From Shimia sp040370365 (GTDB lineage: Bacteria; Pseudomonadota; Alphaproteobacteria; Rhodobacterales; Rhodobacteraceae), in the NCBI RefSeq assembly GCF_040370365.1, contig NZ_BAABWQ010000005.1:53262-117261 (forward strand): 64,000 bases of DNA. Reading direction: 5' to 3'. Positions 34,146 through 42,924 of the stretch are shown here, piece by piece. The notes beneath the pieces were generated by a model. That model did not search any database. It was not told the DNA's origin and saw only the letters and a program-made list of their open reading frames with translations. The position numbers and the translations under genes were made by a program. Position 1 is the stretch's first letter, and each line of letters opens with the position of its first letter.

Positions 34146-35141
34146 ATGCTAGACACAACTGCTTTTGACCTGCGCCGGTATCTGCAGGGCAACACTCACA
34201 CAATTGGGGTCTGGATCACGTTGATCGTGCTCATTTTATTTGGCCTGATGCGCTATGATAACTTTGGCGGCGCCTACAATATTTCTTCATTTCTGAACTA
34301 CAATGCCATGTTCATCGTGATCGCTGTTGGAATGTGTTTTGTCATTCTGACGGGCGGCATTGATTTATCGGTTGGCTCGGTCGCAGCATTTACATCGGTT
34401 GTGGCCGCCTATCTGTCGCCTTATGGCATTCAGGTTGCCTTGCCCGGGGCGGTGGCGGCTGGGCTCGCCATTGGTGCGATCAATGCCTTTTTTGTGGTCG
34501 CCATGCGCATTCCACCCTTCATCGCCACGCTGGCGACGATGTTGGGTGCCAAGGGCGGCGCATTGGTGATCTCTGGCGCGCAAACCATCTCAATCGACTG
34601 GGGGTCCAATTTCACCAAGCTGGGGATGGAGAAAGCCTTTGGGGTCTTGCCGTGGACCATAGTGATTACGGCGATTATGGTGGTAGGGCTTTGGATTGTT
34701 TTGGAAAAAACGTCGCTGGGGCGCACGGTTTTGGCTGTGGGAGGCGGCGAAGACGCCAGCACAATGATGGGCCTGAGCGTGATCAAAGCCAAAGTGTTTG
34801 TCTATGTGCTCAGCGGAGGCTGTGCCGGAATGGCTGGGCTATTTTTGGCATCCGGTTTTGGCGCGGGGCAGCCGCTTGAAGGCGTGGGGTGGGAGCTTTC
34901 TGCGATCGCCTCCGTTGTGGTAGGTGGCACGCTTTTGACCGGCGGCTTGGGGTCTGTACCGGCCACTGTGGCGGGCGCACTTTTGCTTGGCCTTGTGTTC
35001 AATATTCTTAACTTTGAAAACGGCCGTGGGGTGATTAGTCTCAGTGCTTATTGGCAGATGGTGATCCGCGGCGCGTTTTTGTTTGTGGTGATTGTCTTCC
35101 AAAGCCGCGTTGCCGCCAGCGGCAAAAAGGGAGTTGTGTGA
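34146..35141 (+). CDS. yjfF: Sugar ABC importer permease 2 (YjfF-like)
   Basis: A 331-residue CUT2 permease with the motif GMCFVILTGGIDLSVGSVAAF and the loop ASTMMGLSVIKAKVFVY. It starts 5 bases after the first permease; AAGGAG overlaps that gene's last codons. The two permeases are clearly diverged from each other, which is the YtfT/YjfF pattern rather than an RbsC homodimer. One base separates it from the next gene. Confidence 0.85.
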   Translation: MLDTTAFDLRRYLQGNTHTIGVWITLIVLILFGLMRYDNFGGAYNISSFLNYNAMFIVIAVGMCFVILTGGIDLSVGSVAAFTSVVAAYLSPYGIQVALPGAVAAGLAIGAINAFFVVAMRIPPFIATLATMLGAKGGALVISGAQTISIDWGSNFTKLGMEKAFGVLPWTIVITAIMVVGLWIVLEKTSLGRTVLAVGGGEDASTMMGLSVIKAKVFVYVLSGGCAGMAGLFLASGFGAGQPLEGVGWELSAIASVVVGGTLLTGGLGSVPATVAGALLLGLVFNILNFENGRGVISLSAYWQMVIRGAFLFVVIVFQSRVAASGKKGVV

Positions 35142-35142
35142 T

Positions 35143-36243
35143 ATGTCTAGAGTTTCCAAAGTCCGGGTGCGTCTTTTTGATGTGCCTTTGGAAGAAGTGC
35201 TGACGGACGCCAAACACGGGGATCACACGCATTTTGAGTTGATCACGGTGGCTGTTGTGCTGGCGGACGGTCGGGAGGGAACCGGTTACACTTACACGGG
35301 TGGCAAAGGCGGACGCGCCATTGCGGCGATGATCGAACATGACTTGGCGCCGTTTTTGATTGGGCAAGAGGCCACGGATGTCGAGGCACTGTATGATGCT
35401 ATGCAGTGGCATGTGCACTATGTGGCGCGCGGAGGGATTGCGTCGTTTGCGATCTCCGCCGTGGATATCGCGCTGTGGGATCTGCGCTGCAAGGCATCCG
35501 ATCAGCCGCTTTGGAAGCTGGCAGGTGGCTGCAGTGACCGGTGCCGGGCCTATGCGGGTGGCATTGATCTGAACTTCCCACTTCCGAAATTGCTGCGGTC
35601 GATTCAAGGGTATCTGGATGAAGGTTTTAACGGGGTGAAAATCAAGATTGGCCAACCGACTCTGGAAGAAGATGTGGCGCGCGTGAAGGCCGTGCGTGAG
35701 CTGATTGGGCCGGACATCACTTTTATGGTGGATGCCAATTATTCGATGACAGTGGAGGAGGCGATTATAGCCTCCAAAGCCTTTGAGCCCTATGATTTGA
35801 CTTGGTTTGAAGAACCTACTATCCCAGACAACTATAAAGGTTTTGGTGTCATTGCGGATGCAACCAACATCCCTCTGGCAATGGGGGAAAATCTACACAC
35901 GATCCATGAGTTTGAATACGCAGTTGCGGAAGCTAAACTTGGTTTTTTGCAACCTGACGCTTCCAACTGTGGTGGGATCACCGGTTGGTTGCAGGTTGCA
36001 AAACTAGCTGCGGCGCATGGTCTGCCGGTCTGCTCACATGGGATGCAGGAATTGCATGTCAGTTTGGTGAGCGCGCAAAGCAACGCTGGTTGGATCGAGG
36101 TGCATTCTTTCCCGATCGATCAATACACCACCCGCCCGCTTGTGGTCGAAGACCACAAGGCTGTGGCCTCTAGCGAACCCGGCATTGGCGTGACTTTTGA
36201 CTGGGATAAACTACATCAAGCACATAAGGAAATGCACCCATGA
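35143..36243 (+). CDS. Enolase-superfamily sugar-acid dehydratase (mandelate racemase subgroup)
   Basis: A 366-residue enzyme. The catalytic pattern fits the mandelate racemase subgroup: lysine motif GVKIKIG, metal ligands in VDANY, WFEEP and MGENL, and the C-terminal histidine in CSHGMQELHVS. Members dehydrate galactarate, talarate, tartrate and other acid sugars. ATG 35143 directly follows the permease stop, with AAAGGGAG upstream. Placed between a furanose-sugar importer and two dehydrogenases, it should act on the aldonate of the imported sugar. The exact acid is not determined. Confidence 0.75.
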   Translation: MSRVSKVRVRLFDVPLEEVLTDAKHGDHTHFELITVAVVLADGREGTGYTYTGGKGGRAIAAMIEHDLAPFLIGQEATDVEALYDAMQWHVHYVARGGIASFAISAVDIALWDLRCKASDQPLWKLAGGCSDRCRAYAGGIDLNFPLPKLLRSIQGYLDEGFNGVKIKIGQPTLEEDVARVKAVRELIGPDITFMVDANYSMTVEEAIIASKAFEPYDLTWFEEPTIPDNYKGFGVIADATNIPLAMGENLHTIHEFEYAVAEAKLGFLQPDASNCGGITGWLQVAKLAAAHGLPVCSHGMQELHVSLVSAQSNAGWIEVHSFPIDQYTTRPLVVEDHKAVASSEPGIGVTFDWDKLHQAHKEMHP

Positions 36244-37277
36244 GTGTTGAGATCACCGCCGCTTTTTACCGTGGCAACAAGACCTTTGAGGTGAAGCAGA
36301 TAGAGGCATCTCCGCCGGGGCCCGGTGAGGTTCAGATAAAGGTTGCCTATTGCGGAATTTGCGGCACGGACCTGCATGCCTATCATGGCAACATGGATGG
36401 GCGCGTTGGGTTTGCGCGTATTCTGGGCCATGAAATGTCAGGCACGGTTGCCGCGGTGGGCGAGGGCGTGGAGGGCTGGGCAAACGGCCAGCCAGTTGTG
36501 GTGCGCCCGCTTGATCCCGGTGCGCCCAATCCGGCGACTGAGCGGGGACATCACCACATCAGCCATAACCTCAAATTCATCGGTCTGGACAGCGACGGCG
36601 CCTTTCAGGAGCTTTGGAATGTGCCTGCCTTCACCTTGCATGCGTTGCCTGAAACCCTGCGTCTGGATCATGCTGCACTGATCGAACCTGTGGCGGTGGC
36701 TTGCCACGACGTGCGGCTCTCTGGGCTTGAGCCGGGCGAGGATGTGGTCGTGATTGGCGGAGGCCCCATTGGCATTCTGGTGGCCATGGTGGCACGGGAT
36801 GCAGGTGGCAAGGTGGTGATTTCGGAGGTCAATCCGCACCGGTTGGGTATTGCGCAGAAGCTCGGCTTTGACACCGTTAATCCGCTGGAACAGGATCTCA
36901 AAGCAGAGATCGACGCGCGGACGGGCAACAAAGGGGCGGATGTGGTCTTTGAGGTCTCCGGCACACAGCCGGGCGTGGATGCCATGACGCAAGTGGCCGC
37001 AACCCGTGGGCGGATTGTGATGGTCGCCATTCACGCCACGAAACCGGCTATTGATCTGTTTCAGTTCTTCTGGCGTGAGCTCCAGCTCATCGGCGCGCGC
37101 GTTTATGAGCCGGAAGACTACGAGAAAGCGATCCAAGTGGTGGCTTCTGGTGGCGTGGATGCGGCGACGGTCATCACAGATGTCAGCCCGCTGTCTGACA
37201 TCCAATCGGCGTTTGAAGCGCTGGATAGCAGCCCGACCGCCATGAAAAGCCTTATCAAAGTAGGGGCAGACGCATGA
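36240..37277 (+). CDS. Zinc-type medium-chain alcohol/polyol dehydrogenase
   Basis: A 345-residue MDR enzyme. Catalytic zinc ligands are present: C38 in AYCGICGTD, H64-E65 in LGHE and the glutamate in ALIEPVAVA. The NAD motif is VIGGGPIGILVA. The four-cysteine structural-zinc lobe of the family is replaced by a stretch without cysteine (RPLDPGAPNPATERGHHH). It starts in an ATGA overlap with the dehydratase. Relatives oxidise sorbitol, L-idonate or other sugar alcohols and acids, so it probably acts on a hydroxyl of the imported sugar or of its acid. Confidence 0.8.
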   Translation: MSVEITAAFYRGNKTFEVKQIEASPPGPGEVQIKVAYCGICGTDLHAYHGNMDGRVGFARILGHEMSGTVAAVGEGVEGWANGQPVVVRPLDPGAPNPATERGHHHISHNLKFIGLDSDGAFQELWNVPAFTLHALPETLRLDHAALIEPVAVACHDVRLSGLEPGEDVVVIGGGPIGILVAMVARDAGGKVVISEVNPHRLGIAQKLGFDTVNPLEQDLKAEIDARTGNKGADVVFEVSGTQPGVDAMTQVAATRGRIVMVAIHATKPAIDLFQFFWRELQLIGARVYEPEDYEKAIQVVASGGVDAATVITDVSPLSDIQSAFEALDSSPTAMKSLIKVGADA

Positions 37278-38044
37278 GCGTGCTGAACACATTTGACCTA
37301 TCTGGCAAAACTGCGCTGGTGACCGGCTGTAAACGTGGCATTGGGCGGGGCATGGCTGAGGCGCTTGCGCAAGCAGGGGCTGACATCATCGGCGTGAGTG
37401 CCTCGTTGGAGCATGAGGGCAGCGCAGTGGGGCAGGCTGTACAGGCTTTGGGTCGGCGCTTTAAAGCCTATCAATGTGACTTCTCTGATCGTGCGGCGGT
37501 CAGGGCCTTCTGCGCCCAGTTGGAAACGGATGGCATCACACCCGATATCCTGATCAACAATGCTGGTACGATCAAACGCAAACCTGCAGCAGAGCATGAC
37601 GACGAGCTTTGGGATGAGGTCATTGAGGTGAATCTGTCGGCGCAGTTTGTGTTAAGCCGTGAGATCGGCCGCCAAATGGTGGCGCGCGGCAGCGGCAAGA
37701 TCATCTTCACCGCGTCCTTGTTGACGTTCCAAGGTGGCATCACGGTGCCCGGGTACGCGGCGTCCAAAGGGGGCATTGGCCAGTTGACCAAAGCGTTGGC
37801 CAACGAATGGGCGGGCAAGGGGCTCAACGTGAACGCCATTGCGCCGGGCTATATTGCTACCGATAACACGCAGGCGCTGCAGGACGACGCTGACCGCTCT
37901 AAGTCCATTCTCGAGCGCATTCCTCAAGGCCGATGGGGCACGCCACAAGATTTTGCTGGACCTGCCGTCTTTCTGGCGTCAGATGCCGCCAATTACGTCA
38001 ACGGCGAAGTGCTCGTCGTCGACGGTGGATGGATGGGACGATAG
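37274..38044 (+). CDS. SDR oxidoreductase, KduD-like
   Basis: A 256-residue classical SDR: cofactor motif TGCKRGIGRG, NNAG at about 95-98, catalytic Ser in TASLLTFQGG and Tyr/Lys in YAASK. It is a paralogue of the true KduD at 53291, sharing SLL-FQGGI and NAIAPGYIATDNTQAL. It begins in an ATGA overlap with the alcohol dehydrogenase. KduD enzymes oxidise or reduce the 5-position of 2-keto-3-deoxygluconate-type acids, so it may convert the dehydratase product. Last gene of the operon. Confidence 0.8.
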   Translation: MSVLNTFDLSGKTALVTGCKRGIGRGMAEALAQAGADIIGVSASLEHEGSAVGQAVQALGRRFKAYQCDFSDRAAVRAFCAQLETDGITPDILINNAGTIKRKPAAEHDDELWDEVIEVNLSAQFVLSREIGRQMVARGSGKIIFTASLLTFQGGITVPGYAASKGGIGQLTKALANEWAGKGLNVNAIAPGYIATDNTQALQDDADRSKSILERIPQGRWGTPQDFAGPAVFLASDAANYVNGEVLVVDGGWMGR

Positions 38045-38065
38045 AGAAAAACGCCAAAACAAAGT

Positions 38066-38090
38066 AAAGGCGTGATCGGCGCCTTTCCTT
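38066..38090 (+). terminator. Probable terminator of the aldA-ytf operon
   Basis: A 7-bp stem (38066-38072 with 38080-38086) with a 7-base loop is followed by a pyrimidine tract containing T residues. It lies 22 bases after the SDR stop. Confidence 0.5.
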
Positions 38091-38374
38091 TGCAGCTGCC
38101 TTTGGCCTTGTGGGGATACCTGGAGGCTACCATTGTGTGAGGACTGTCTTGGCGCATTAAATTTGGCGCATTCCAGAATCGAAAATCCATATCTTTGACG
38201 AGATATTCAATGCCCTCGATACCAAGGTTCGGACGATCGGCAACATGATACACTGTCACGTCGAGCACAGGTTGGCGTGAGAAGATAGCTGATGTGCGCC
38301 GTTGGCTGTAACAAGATCTGACTGTGGTGCCGCGCATTATTGGGTTGTAACGCGCACTGTGTTTCGGTCACACG
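38091..38374. other. Gene-poor spacer after the ytf operon
   Basis: Between the terminator and the convergent ABC ATPase stop I find no supported gene. One minus-strand frame here (38337 down to 37993) runs into the SDR gene, has no ribosome site and no family I recognise, so it is not called. Confidence 0.5.
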
Positions 38375-39145
38375 TTATGCAACCTTTGACTTGGCGAAGG
38401 TCAGGACCGGATGACCGATGTGCTCAGCGCTATTTCGATGCAAAGCCACCTGAAAAATTGGCTCAATGACGCTGGCTACCAAGACTTCCTCTGGCGATCC
38501 AAATGCGGCCAACGTGCCGCCATCTAAAACCGCCACACGGTCGCAGGCGAAAGCATGGTTAAGATCGTGCAGCGCAAGCACCACTGTAGCGTCTTGATGT
38601 TTGATCCAATCAATGATCGCAATTTGGTGGCGGATGTCCAAATGGTTGGTGGGTTCATCCAGTAGGAAGACTTCAGGCGTCTGTGACAACACACGTGCGA
38701 TGTGTACCCGTTGTTTTTCTCCTCCTGAAAGCGCGTTGAAGAATTTGTGTCCGTCATCGCTTATCGCCATTTCGCGCATGGCTTTTTCGACAATCTGTTG
38801 GTCACGATGACCAAACGGTGCCGCAAAAGACAGCCAAGGCGTGCGGCCTAATTTGACGGCCTCCATCACCTGTATCGCATCAGTGGTGCCGGCTTCTTGC
38901 GTGACAAATCCTAGGCGTTGCGCAAGTTTGCGCGGTGAGAGTTTGTCGACCCTTTCACCGTCTATGGTGACCGCGCCTCGCTCGATAGGAAGCAGCCCGG
39001 CTATTGCCCGCAAGAGTGTCGATTTGCCGGACCCGTTTGGTCCGATCAGTGCCAATGATTGCCCTGACTCGATGGTGAATGAAACATCTCGCAGGATGGG
39101 TTTGCCCTGAATGGTTTTGGAGACATTATCAACCTGAATGTGCAC
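38375..39145 (-). CDS. ABC importer ATP-binding protein, FecE/BtuD type
   Basis: A 256-residue metal-chelate or B12-type ATPase: Walker A GPNGSGKST, Q-loop FVTQEAG, signature LSGGEKQRVHIARVL, Walker B VFLLDEPTNHLD and H-loop ALHDLNHA. GTG 39145 is preferred because AGGAG lies 5 bases upstream; an upstream start would lie deep in the permease gene. It overlaps the permease end by 17 bases. Sequence places it with FecCDE/FhuC importers, but the Zur-like box before the operon suggests a zinc compound instead of an iron one (inference). Confidence 0.8.
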   Translation of the reverse strand: MHIQVDNVSKTIQGKPILRDVSFTIESGQSLALIGPNGSGKSTLLRAIAGLLPIERGAVTIDGERVDKLSPRKLAQRLGFVTQEAGTTDAIQVMEAVKLGRTPWLSFAAPFGHRDQQIVEKAMREMAISDDGHKFFNALSGGEKQRVHIARVLSQTPEVFLLDEPTNHLDIRHQIAIIDWIKHQDATVVLALHDLNHAFACDRVAVLDGGTLAAFGSPEEVLVASVIEPIFQVALHRNSAEHIGHPVLTFAKSKVA

Positions 39146-40184
39146 GGGAGCTCCTGACCAGAATGACAGCAAAGGTGGGCGCGCCAACTAAGGCGGTCAC
39201 CACCCCAATTGGGAGCGTCTGCCCGGGAATGAGAACCCGCGCGCCAATGTCGGCAAGGATCAAGAATATGCCGCCAGCCAGCGCCGTGGCAGGTATCAAC
39301 CGTACATGACGTACTCCCACCAAAAAGCGCATAGCATGCGGCACAACAAGACCAACAAACCCGATGGCACCTGTGAGTGAGACCATCACGGCGGTGAGCA
39401 AAGCGGTGACACTGAGCAAGACGGCCATCACCAAGCCGGTGCGGATGCCCATTGTTTGCGCGGCCTCACGACCAAAGGTCATGGCGTCCAACGCGCGAAA
39501 ATGGGCAAAGATCACTCCGGCGCCGGCCAAAGCAATCGGGACCGCCAAGTAGACATCGGGCCAGCGACTTCCGGAAAGGTTCCCCATCATCCAGAACATG
39601 ATCCCGCGCGCCTGATTTGCATCAGCAGATTTGGCAATGATAAGTGCGGTAAGGGCGTGAAAGAGTTGAGCACCGGCCACGCCAGCGAGCAACAGGGCAA
39701 GGCTGGATGTCGCTGTCCCAGAGTTCCCGCGCGCTAGGCGGGCCAGCCAAGCGACAAAGCCAAAGGCCAGCATTGCGCCAATAAAAGCCCCACCGGAGAG
39801 CGTCAGTGCACCTGCGCCGAACCCAAGGATGGCCACAGCGACGGCACCGGTGGAGGCCCCGGCAGAAAGGCCAAGAATATAGGGATCTGAGAGCGGGTTG
39901 CGCAGGAGCGCCTGCAACACAACGCCGCTCAGTGCCAAAGACATTCCGCAGGCCATGGCAACGATGGCACGTGGGAGACGGTAGCTCCACAGGATACCAT
40001 GATCGATTGGATTGACCTTCGGGGCCATAAATCCAAACTCAAATCTCAAGACATTCCAAATGACGTCTAGGGGAATTCGAGTTTCCCCGACCACCAGAGC
40101 AAAGCCAAGGGCGGCAACCATGGTTGCCACCCCAATTGTGAGTGAGACGACGGGGCTGAGCCCGCCGAGTGTTTTTGTCGTCAC
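39129..40184 (-). CDS. ABC importer permease, FecCD family
   Basis: A 351-residue FecCD/BtuC permease with about ten hydrophobic segments and the family motifs RLPRAIVAMACGMSLALSG, LRNPLSDPYILGLSAGAS and LVVPHAMRFLVG. It starts with GTG in a 4-base overlap with the binding-protein stop. One permease gene implies a homodimer, as in BtuC2D2. It imports the chelate delivered by the downstream-listed binding protein at 40181. Confidence 0.85.
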   Translation of the reverse strand: MTTKTLGGLSPVVSLTIGVATMVAALGFALVVGETRIPLDVIWNVLRFEFGFMAPKVNPIDHGILWSYRLPRAIVAMACGMSLALSGVVLQALLRNPLSDPYILGLSAGASTGAVAVAILGFGAGALTLSGGAFIGAMLAFGFVAWLARLARGNSGTATSSLALLLAGVAGAQLFHALTALIIAKSADANQARGIMFWMMGNLSGSRWPDVYLAVPIALAGAGVIFAHFRALDAMTFGREAAQTMGIRTGLVMAVLLSVTALLTAVMVSLTGAIGFVGLVVPHAMRFLVGVRHVRLIPATALAGGIFLILADIGARVLIPGQTLPIGVVTALVGAPTFAVILVRSSRAHSG

Positions 40185-41185
40185 TGAGTCGCTGCCTGCT
40201 GTTCCATGATGTTGGCCAGAAGTTCGAGACCAGAGATCGTACGGATTGTTGAGTCCATGGCGTGGGCGTCCAGTACAATCACACGGCCTGCTTTCACAGC
40301 GTCCATGTGGCTGGCCACTGGATCTGTTTGCAGAAACTCTTGTTTGACCTCAATGGCATCGGCGGGAAACTTGCGACGCTGCAGATCAGCAAGAACGATG
40401 TAGGTCGGGTCGGCTTTGGCAATCGTTTCCCAGCCAACGGTTGGCCATTCTTCACTGGACTGCACCACGTTTTCGATGCCCAGTTGTTTCATCATAAAGC
40501 CCGGTGCGCCTTTTTCGCCAGCCACATAGGGATCGGCGTCCATCTTGGCGCTGGAAAACCAGAAAAGCGCGGAGGTGTCTTGAAGGCCCAGTGCTTTGGC
40601 GCGGTCGATTGCTGCCACCTCGCGCGTCTTCAGCTCAGCCACTGCTGTCTGACCTTTTTCGGGCACACCAAAGATTTGCGACAGCTCAATAAGGCCACGG
40701 TAGATCACTTCGGTAGAGATGAGCTCTTCGCGGGTGCCGTCCACTCCAACACTGTTGTCTTTGCCAACACAATCTGCGGGCCAGATGTAAGTCGGCACAG
40801 ACAGATCATGGAATTGCTCGCGGGTACCGACAGAGCCTTTTGGCCCCACATACCATTCGTATTGGCTGGTCACGAGGCCCGGATGTTTGTTAACAACGGC
40901 TTCAAAGCTCGGCGTGTTGTCCGCGAGCCGCTCGACCTTTGCGTTCACTTCCGCGAACTGGGGCAGAACATCCGTGAACCAGACAGCGGTCCCGGCCAGC
41001 TTGTCTCCTAAACCCAAAAAATACAGCGCCTCAGAGGTGGCTTGCCCAATGCTGACCACACTTGCCGGTGGCGCCTCGAAGGTGATTTCGTGACCGCAGT
41101 TTTCAATGGTCAGTGGGAAATCCTGTGCCATTGCAGCACCTGCGGAAAGCGCAGAAAGCGCCAGGCCAAAAGAGAATCTATTCAT
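40181..41185 (-). CDS. Periplasmic metal-chelate binding protein (FecB/BtuF family)
   Basis: A 334-residue class III binding protein with a Sec signal (MNRFSFGLALSALSAGAAMA, cleavage near AQD at 20-22). The mature part begins like cobalamin/siderophore binders (IENCGHEITFEAPPASVVSIGQATSEALYFLG). ATG 41185 is chosen for the signal peptide; the frame is open 33 bases further but that adds an unlikely preface. It is the first gene of the ABC unit. A Zur-like palindrome lies 69 bases upstream. Substrate could be a metallophore, heme or B12; regulation argues for zinc. Confidence 0.75.
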   Translation of the reverse strand: MNRFSFGLALSALSAGAAMAQDFPLTIENCGHEITFEAPPASVVSIGQATSEALYFLGLGDKLAGTAVWFTDVLPQFAEVNAKVERLADNTPSFEAVVNKHPGLVTSQYEWYVGPKGSVGTREQFHDLSVPTYIWPADCVGKDNSVGVDGTREELISTEVIYRGLIELSQIFGVPEKGQTAVAELKTREVAAIDRAKALGLQDTSALFWFSSAKMDADPYVAGEKGAPGFMMKQLGIENVVQSSEEWPTVGWETIAKADPTYIVLADLQRRKFPADAIEVKQEFLQTDPVASHMDAVKAGRVIVLDAHAMDSTIRTISGLELLANIMEQQAATQ

Positions 41186-41253
41186 AGTACCAAAGTCACC
41201 CTGTCGTTTGAGGTTCAAGCCGTATGGCAGTCGCTTGCTATTTGAATATATAC

Positions 41254-41271
41254 GATATGTTATAACGTATC
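41254..41271. promoter_or_regulatory. Zur-like box 1, before the FecB-type operon
   Basis: GATATGTTATAACGTATC is an 18-bp palindrome with one mismatched pair, centred on GTTATAAC and set in AT-rich DNA. The core resembles zinc-uptake-regulator sites of alphaproteobacteria. It lies 69 bases upstream of the binding-protein start. Confidence 0.6.
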
Positions 41272-41294
41272 ATATTGACAAGATGAAATTCGGG

Positions 41295-42200
41295 TCACCC
41301 CGGCAGTTTCCGTGTCCGCTCCACTGCCGCAATCACTGCGCCACCAAGTACCAAGGGCAATGCGACGAAAAATGCAGTTGATAAGGACTGCCCAAAAATC
41401 ATGAGGTCTGCGAGGACAAGCCATATCAGGGCAATGTACTCAAAGGGCGCAAGGCGCGTCGCTTGCGCAAAACGGAAGGCCAATGTCATTGCGATATGAG
41501 CACACCCGCCCAAAATCCCAGCAGCGGCCAGCAAAGCAAAGGTTTTCGGATCGGGTATCACCCACCCAAAATGCAGCGTCCCCAAACCGGCGCCGGCAGT
41601 GGCAACCGCAAACCAAAATGCGATTCCACCGACGCTATCTGTGCGTGTCAAAATTCGTGTCACGATCAAAGAGAGAGCTGTCAGGATTGCGGTTGTGACG
41701 CCAAGCGCCATACCGATGAGCCTTTGCTCTTCACCGATTTGATCTTGCAGGTAGATGGATGACAGCTCTGGCCAAACTAACACAAAAACACCGGCGAGAC
41801 CCAACAAGAGTCCACCGGCCCTATAGATTGTCAATCTTTCACCGAGCAGCGCGACAGCAATTACAGCTAGCAACACCGGCGCGATGTAGGAAAGCAAAGT
41901 GGCCTCCGCAGCGGAGAGCCGTGTGATCGCAGCAAAAGATGTAAAGGTGGCCATTGCGCCAAACACTGATCGTGCCACATGCAACCATGGCCGTTGCGAG
42001 CGCAGACCAGATGGAAAGTCCTGTCTTAACCACAAAAACGCAACCAGCGGGACCAATGCAATAGCCGACCTAAAGAAAACGATTTCACCCAATGGAACGG
42101 CGACACTGACGAGTTTCACTGTGACAATCATGGTTGCAAAGAAAAAGCCAGACAATACGCGCAGCAGAATTCCAACGTGATCTTGATGCAAATGGGCCAT
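41295..42200 (-). CDS. DMT superfamily permease, EamA domains
   Basis: A 301-residue protein with ten hydrophobic segments in two EamA repeats. ATG 42200 is used; the frame is open to a GTG at 42233, and neither start has a strong ribosome site. A Zur-like palindrome is 54 bases upstream and the gene runs toward the FecBCD-type importer. EamA proteins of this size include exporters of opine metallophores, amino acids and nucleosides. An exporter role in metal scavenging is only inferred; no metallophore synthase is seen in the window. Confidence 0.75.
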   Translation of the reverse strand: MAHLHQDHVGILLRVLSGFFFATMIVTVKLVSVAVPLGEIVFFRSAIALVPLVAFLWLRQDFPSGLRSQRPWLHVARSVFGAMATFTSFAAITRLSAAEATLLSYIAPVLLAVIAVALLGERLTIYRAGGLLLGLAGVFVLVWPELSSIYLQDQIGEEQRLIGMALGVTTAILTALSLIVTRILTRTDSVGGIAFWFAVATAGAGLGTLHFGWVIPDPKTFALLAAAGILGGCAHIAMTLAFRFAQATRLAPFEYIALIWLVLADLMIFGQSLSTAFFVALPLVLGGAVIAAVERTRKLPG

Positions 42201-42253
42201 TTGTAGCGCTCGCTTTTGACAAAACGCGGACACTAAGGACTGGCGTTTGAAGT

Positions 42254-42270
42254 GTGTTATAGTATTACAC
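42254..42270. promoter_or_regulatory. Zur-like box 2, between the DMT and GNAT genes
   Basis: GTGTTATAGTATTACAC is an 8-1-8 inverted repeat with one mismatch. Its core TGTTATA-N-TATTACA is close to the gammaproteobacterial Zur pattern TGTTATANTATAACA. It lies in the divergent promoter region of two genes. The half-site spacing differs from boxes 1 and 3, so the assignment is less certain. Confidence 0.45.
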
Positions 42271-42369
42271 TTGCTAAAGTGTGCCTAGCGGAGTTTCAAG
42301 ACGCTGGAGCCGCCACTGCCTTCAATCGAAGTCGTTGCCAAAACGGTGTAAAAGCAAAGGTTCTAAATC

Positions 42370-42924
42370 ATGATCGAGATACGCCGCTTCACGGACGAGA
42401 ATATTGCGGATCGAAATGCTCTTTTCGATCTCATAGATCGTGTACAGCGTGGAGTTCCCTACAATGACACAGACGGTTCAATGTCGGCCGCAGATTGGGC
42501 TCCAAAGGCGCTTGACGACTCCAGTCTCATTCTTTTGGCGATGGAGGGATCAGAGGTTCTGGGTTACTGCTTCGGTCAGCCCTATCAGTCTTATGAAGGG
42601 TTTTTGAGTTCTGCGTCGGAATACGGTGTCCAACCGAATAGTTGCCTTTATTTGTCGGAGTTCGGAGTGGATGAACGCGTCAGGAAACGAGGCGTTGGAA
42701 CGAAACTTATCAACGCGCTATTGGCGGAGACAAAAGGCAACCATGAGAGCATCTTGGTTCGAACTATGTTGCATGTGTTCGGCACACACTCGGAAAATCC
42801 TGCGATCCAATTCTACAAAAAGGCGGGCTTTGATCTGGTTCTAAGTGGCGAGGAAATTCTGATTGAGAAGGCCGGCCGCTTTGCCGAAAGGCCGCGCATA
42901 TTTTTGAGATGGCGCGACATATGA
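42370..42924 (+). CDS. GNAT-family N-acetyltransferase
   Basis: A 184-residue acetyltransferase. The acetyl-CoA site is seen in VRKRGVGTKLINALL (about 103-117), preceded by the beta-strand YLSEFGVDE, and the C-terminal motif NPAIQFYKKAGFDL is typical of the fold. AAAGG lies about 10 bases before ATG 42370. It is divergent from the DMT permease with a Zur-like box between them. The acceptor substrate is unknown; it could modify a small molecule handled by the permease. Confidence 0.75.
   Translation: MIEIRRFTDENIADRNALFDLIDRVQRGVPYNDTDGSMSAADWAPKALDDSSLILLAMEGSEVLGYCFGQPYQSYEGFLSSASEYGVQPNSCLYLSEFGVDERVRKRGVGTKLINALLAETKGNHESILVRTMLHVFGTHSENPAIQFYKKAGFDLVLSGEEILIEKAGRFAERPRIFLRWRDI

Noticed and set aside
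37993..38337. Minus-strand frame of about 115 codons in the spacer after the ytf operon
   Set aside because: Overlaps the SDR gene end, has no ribosome site and no recognisable family. A decayed gene is possible but not supported.
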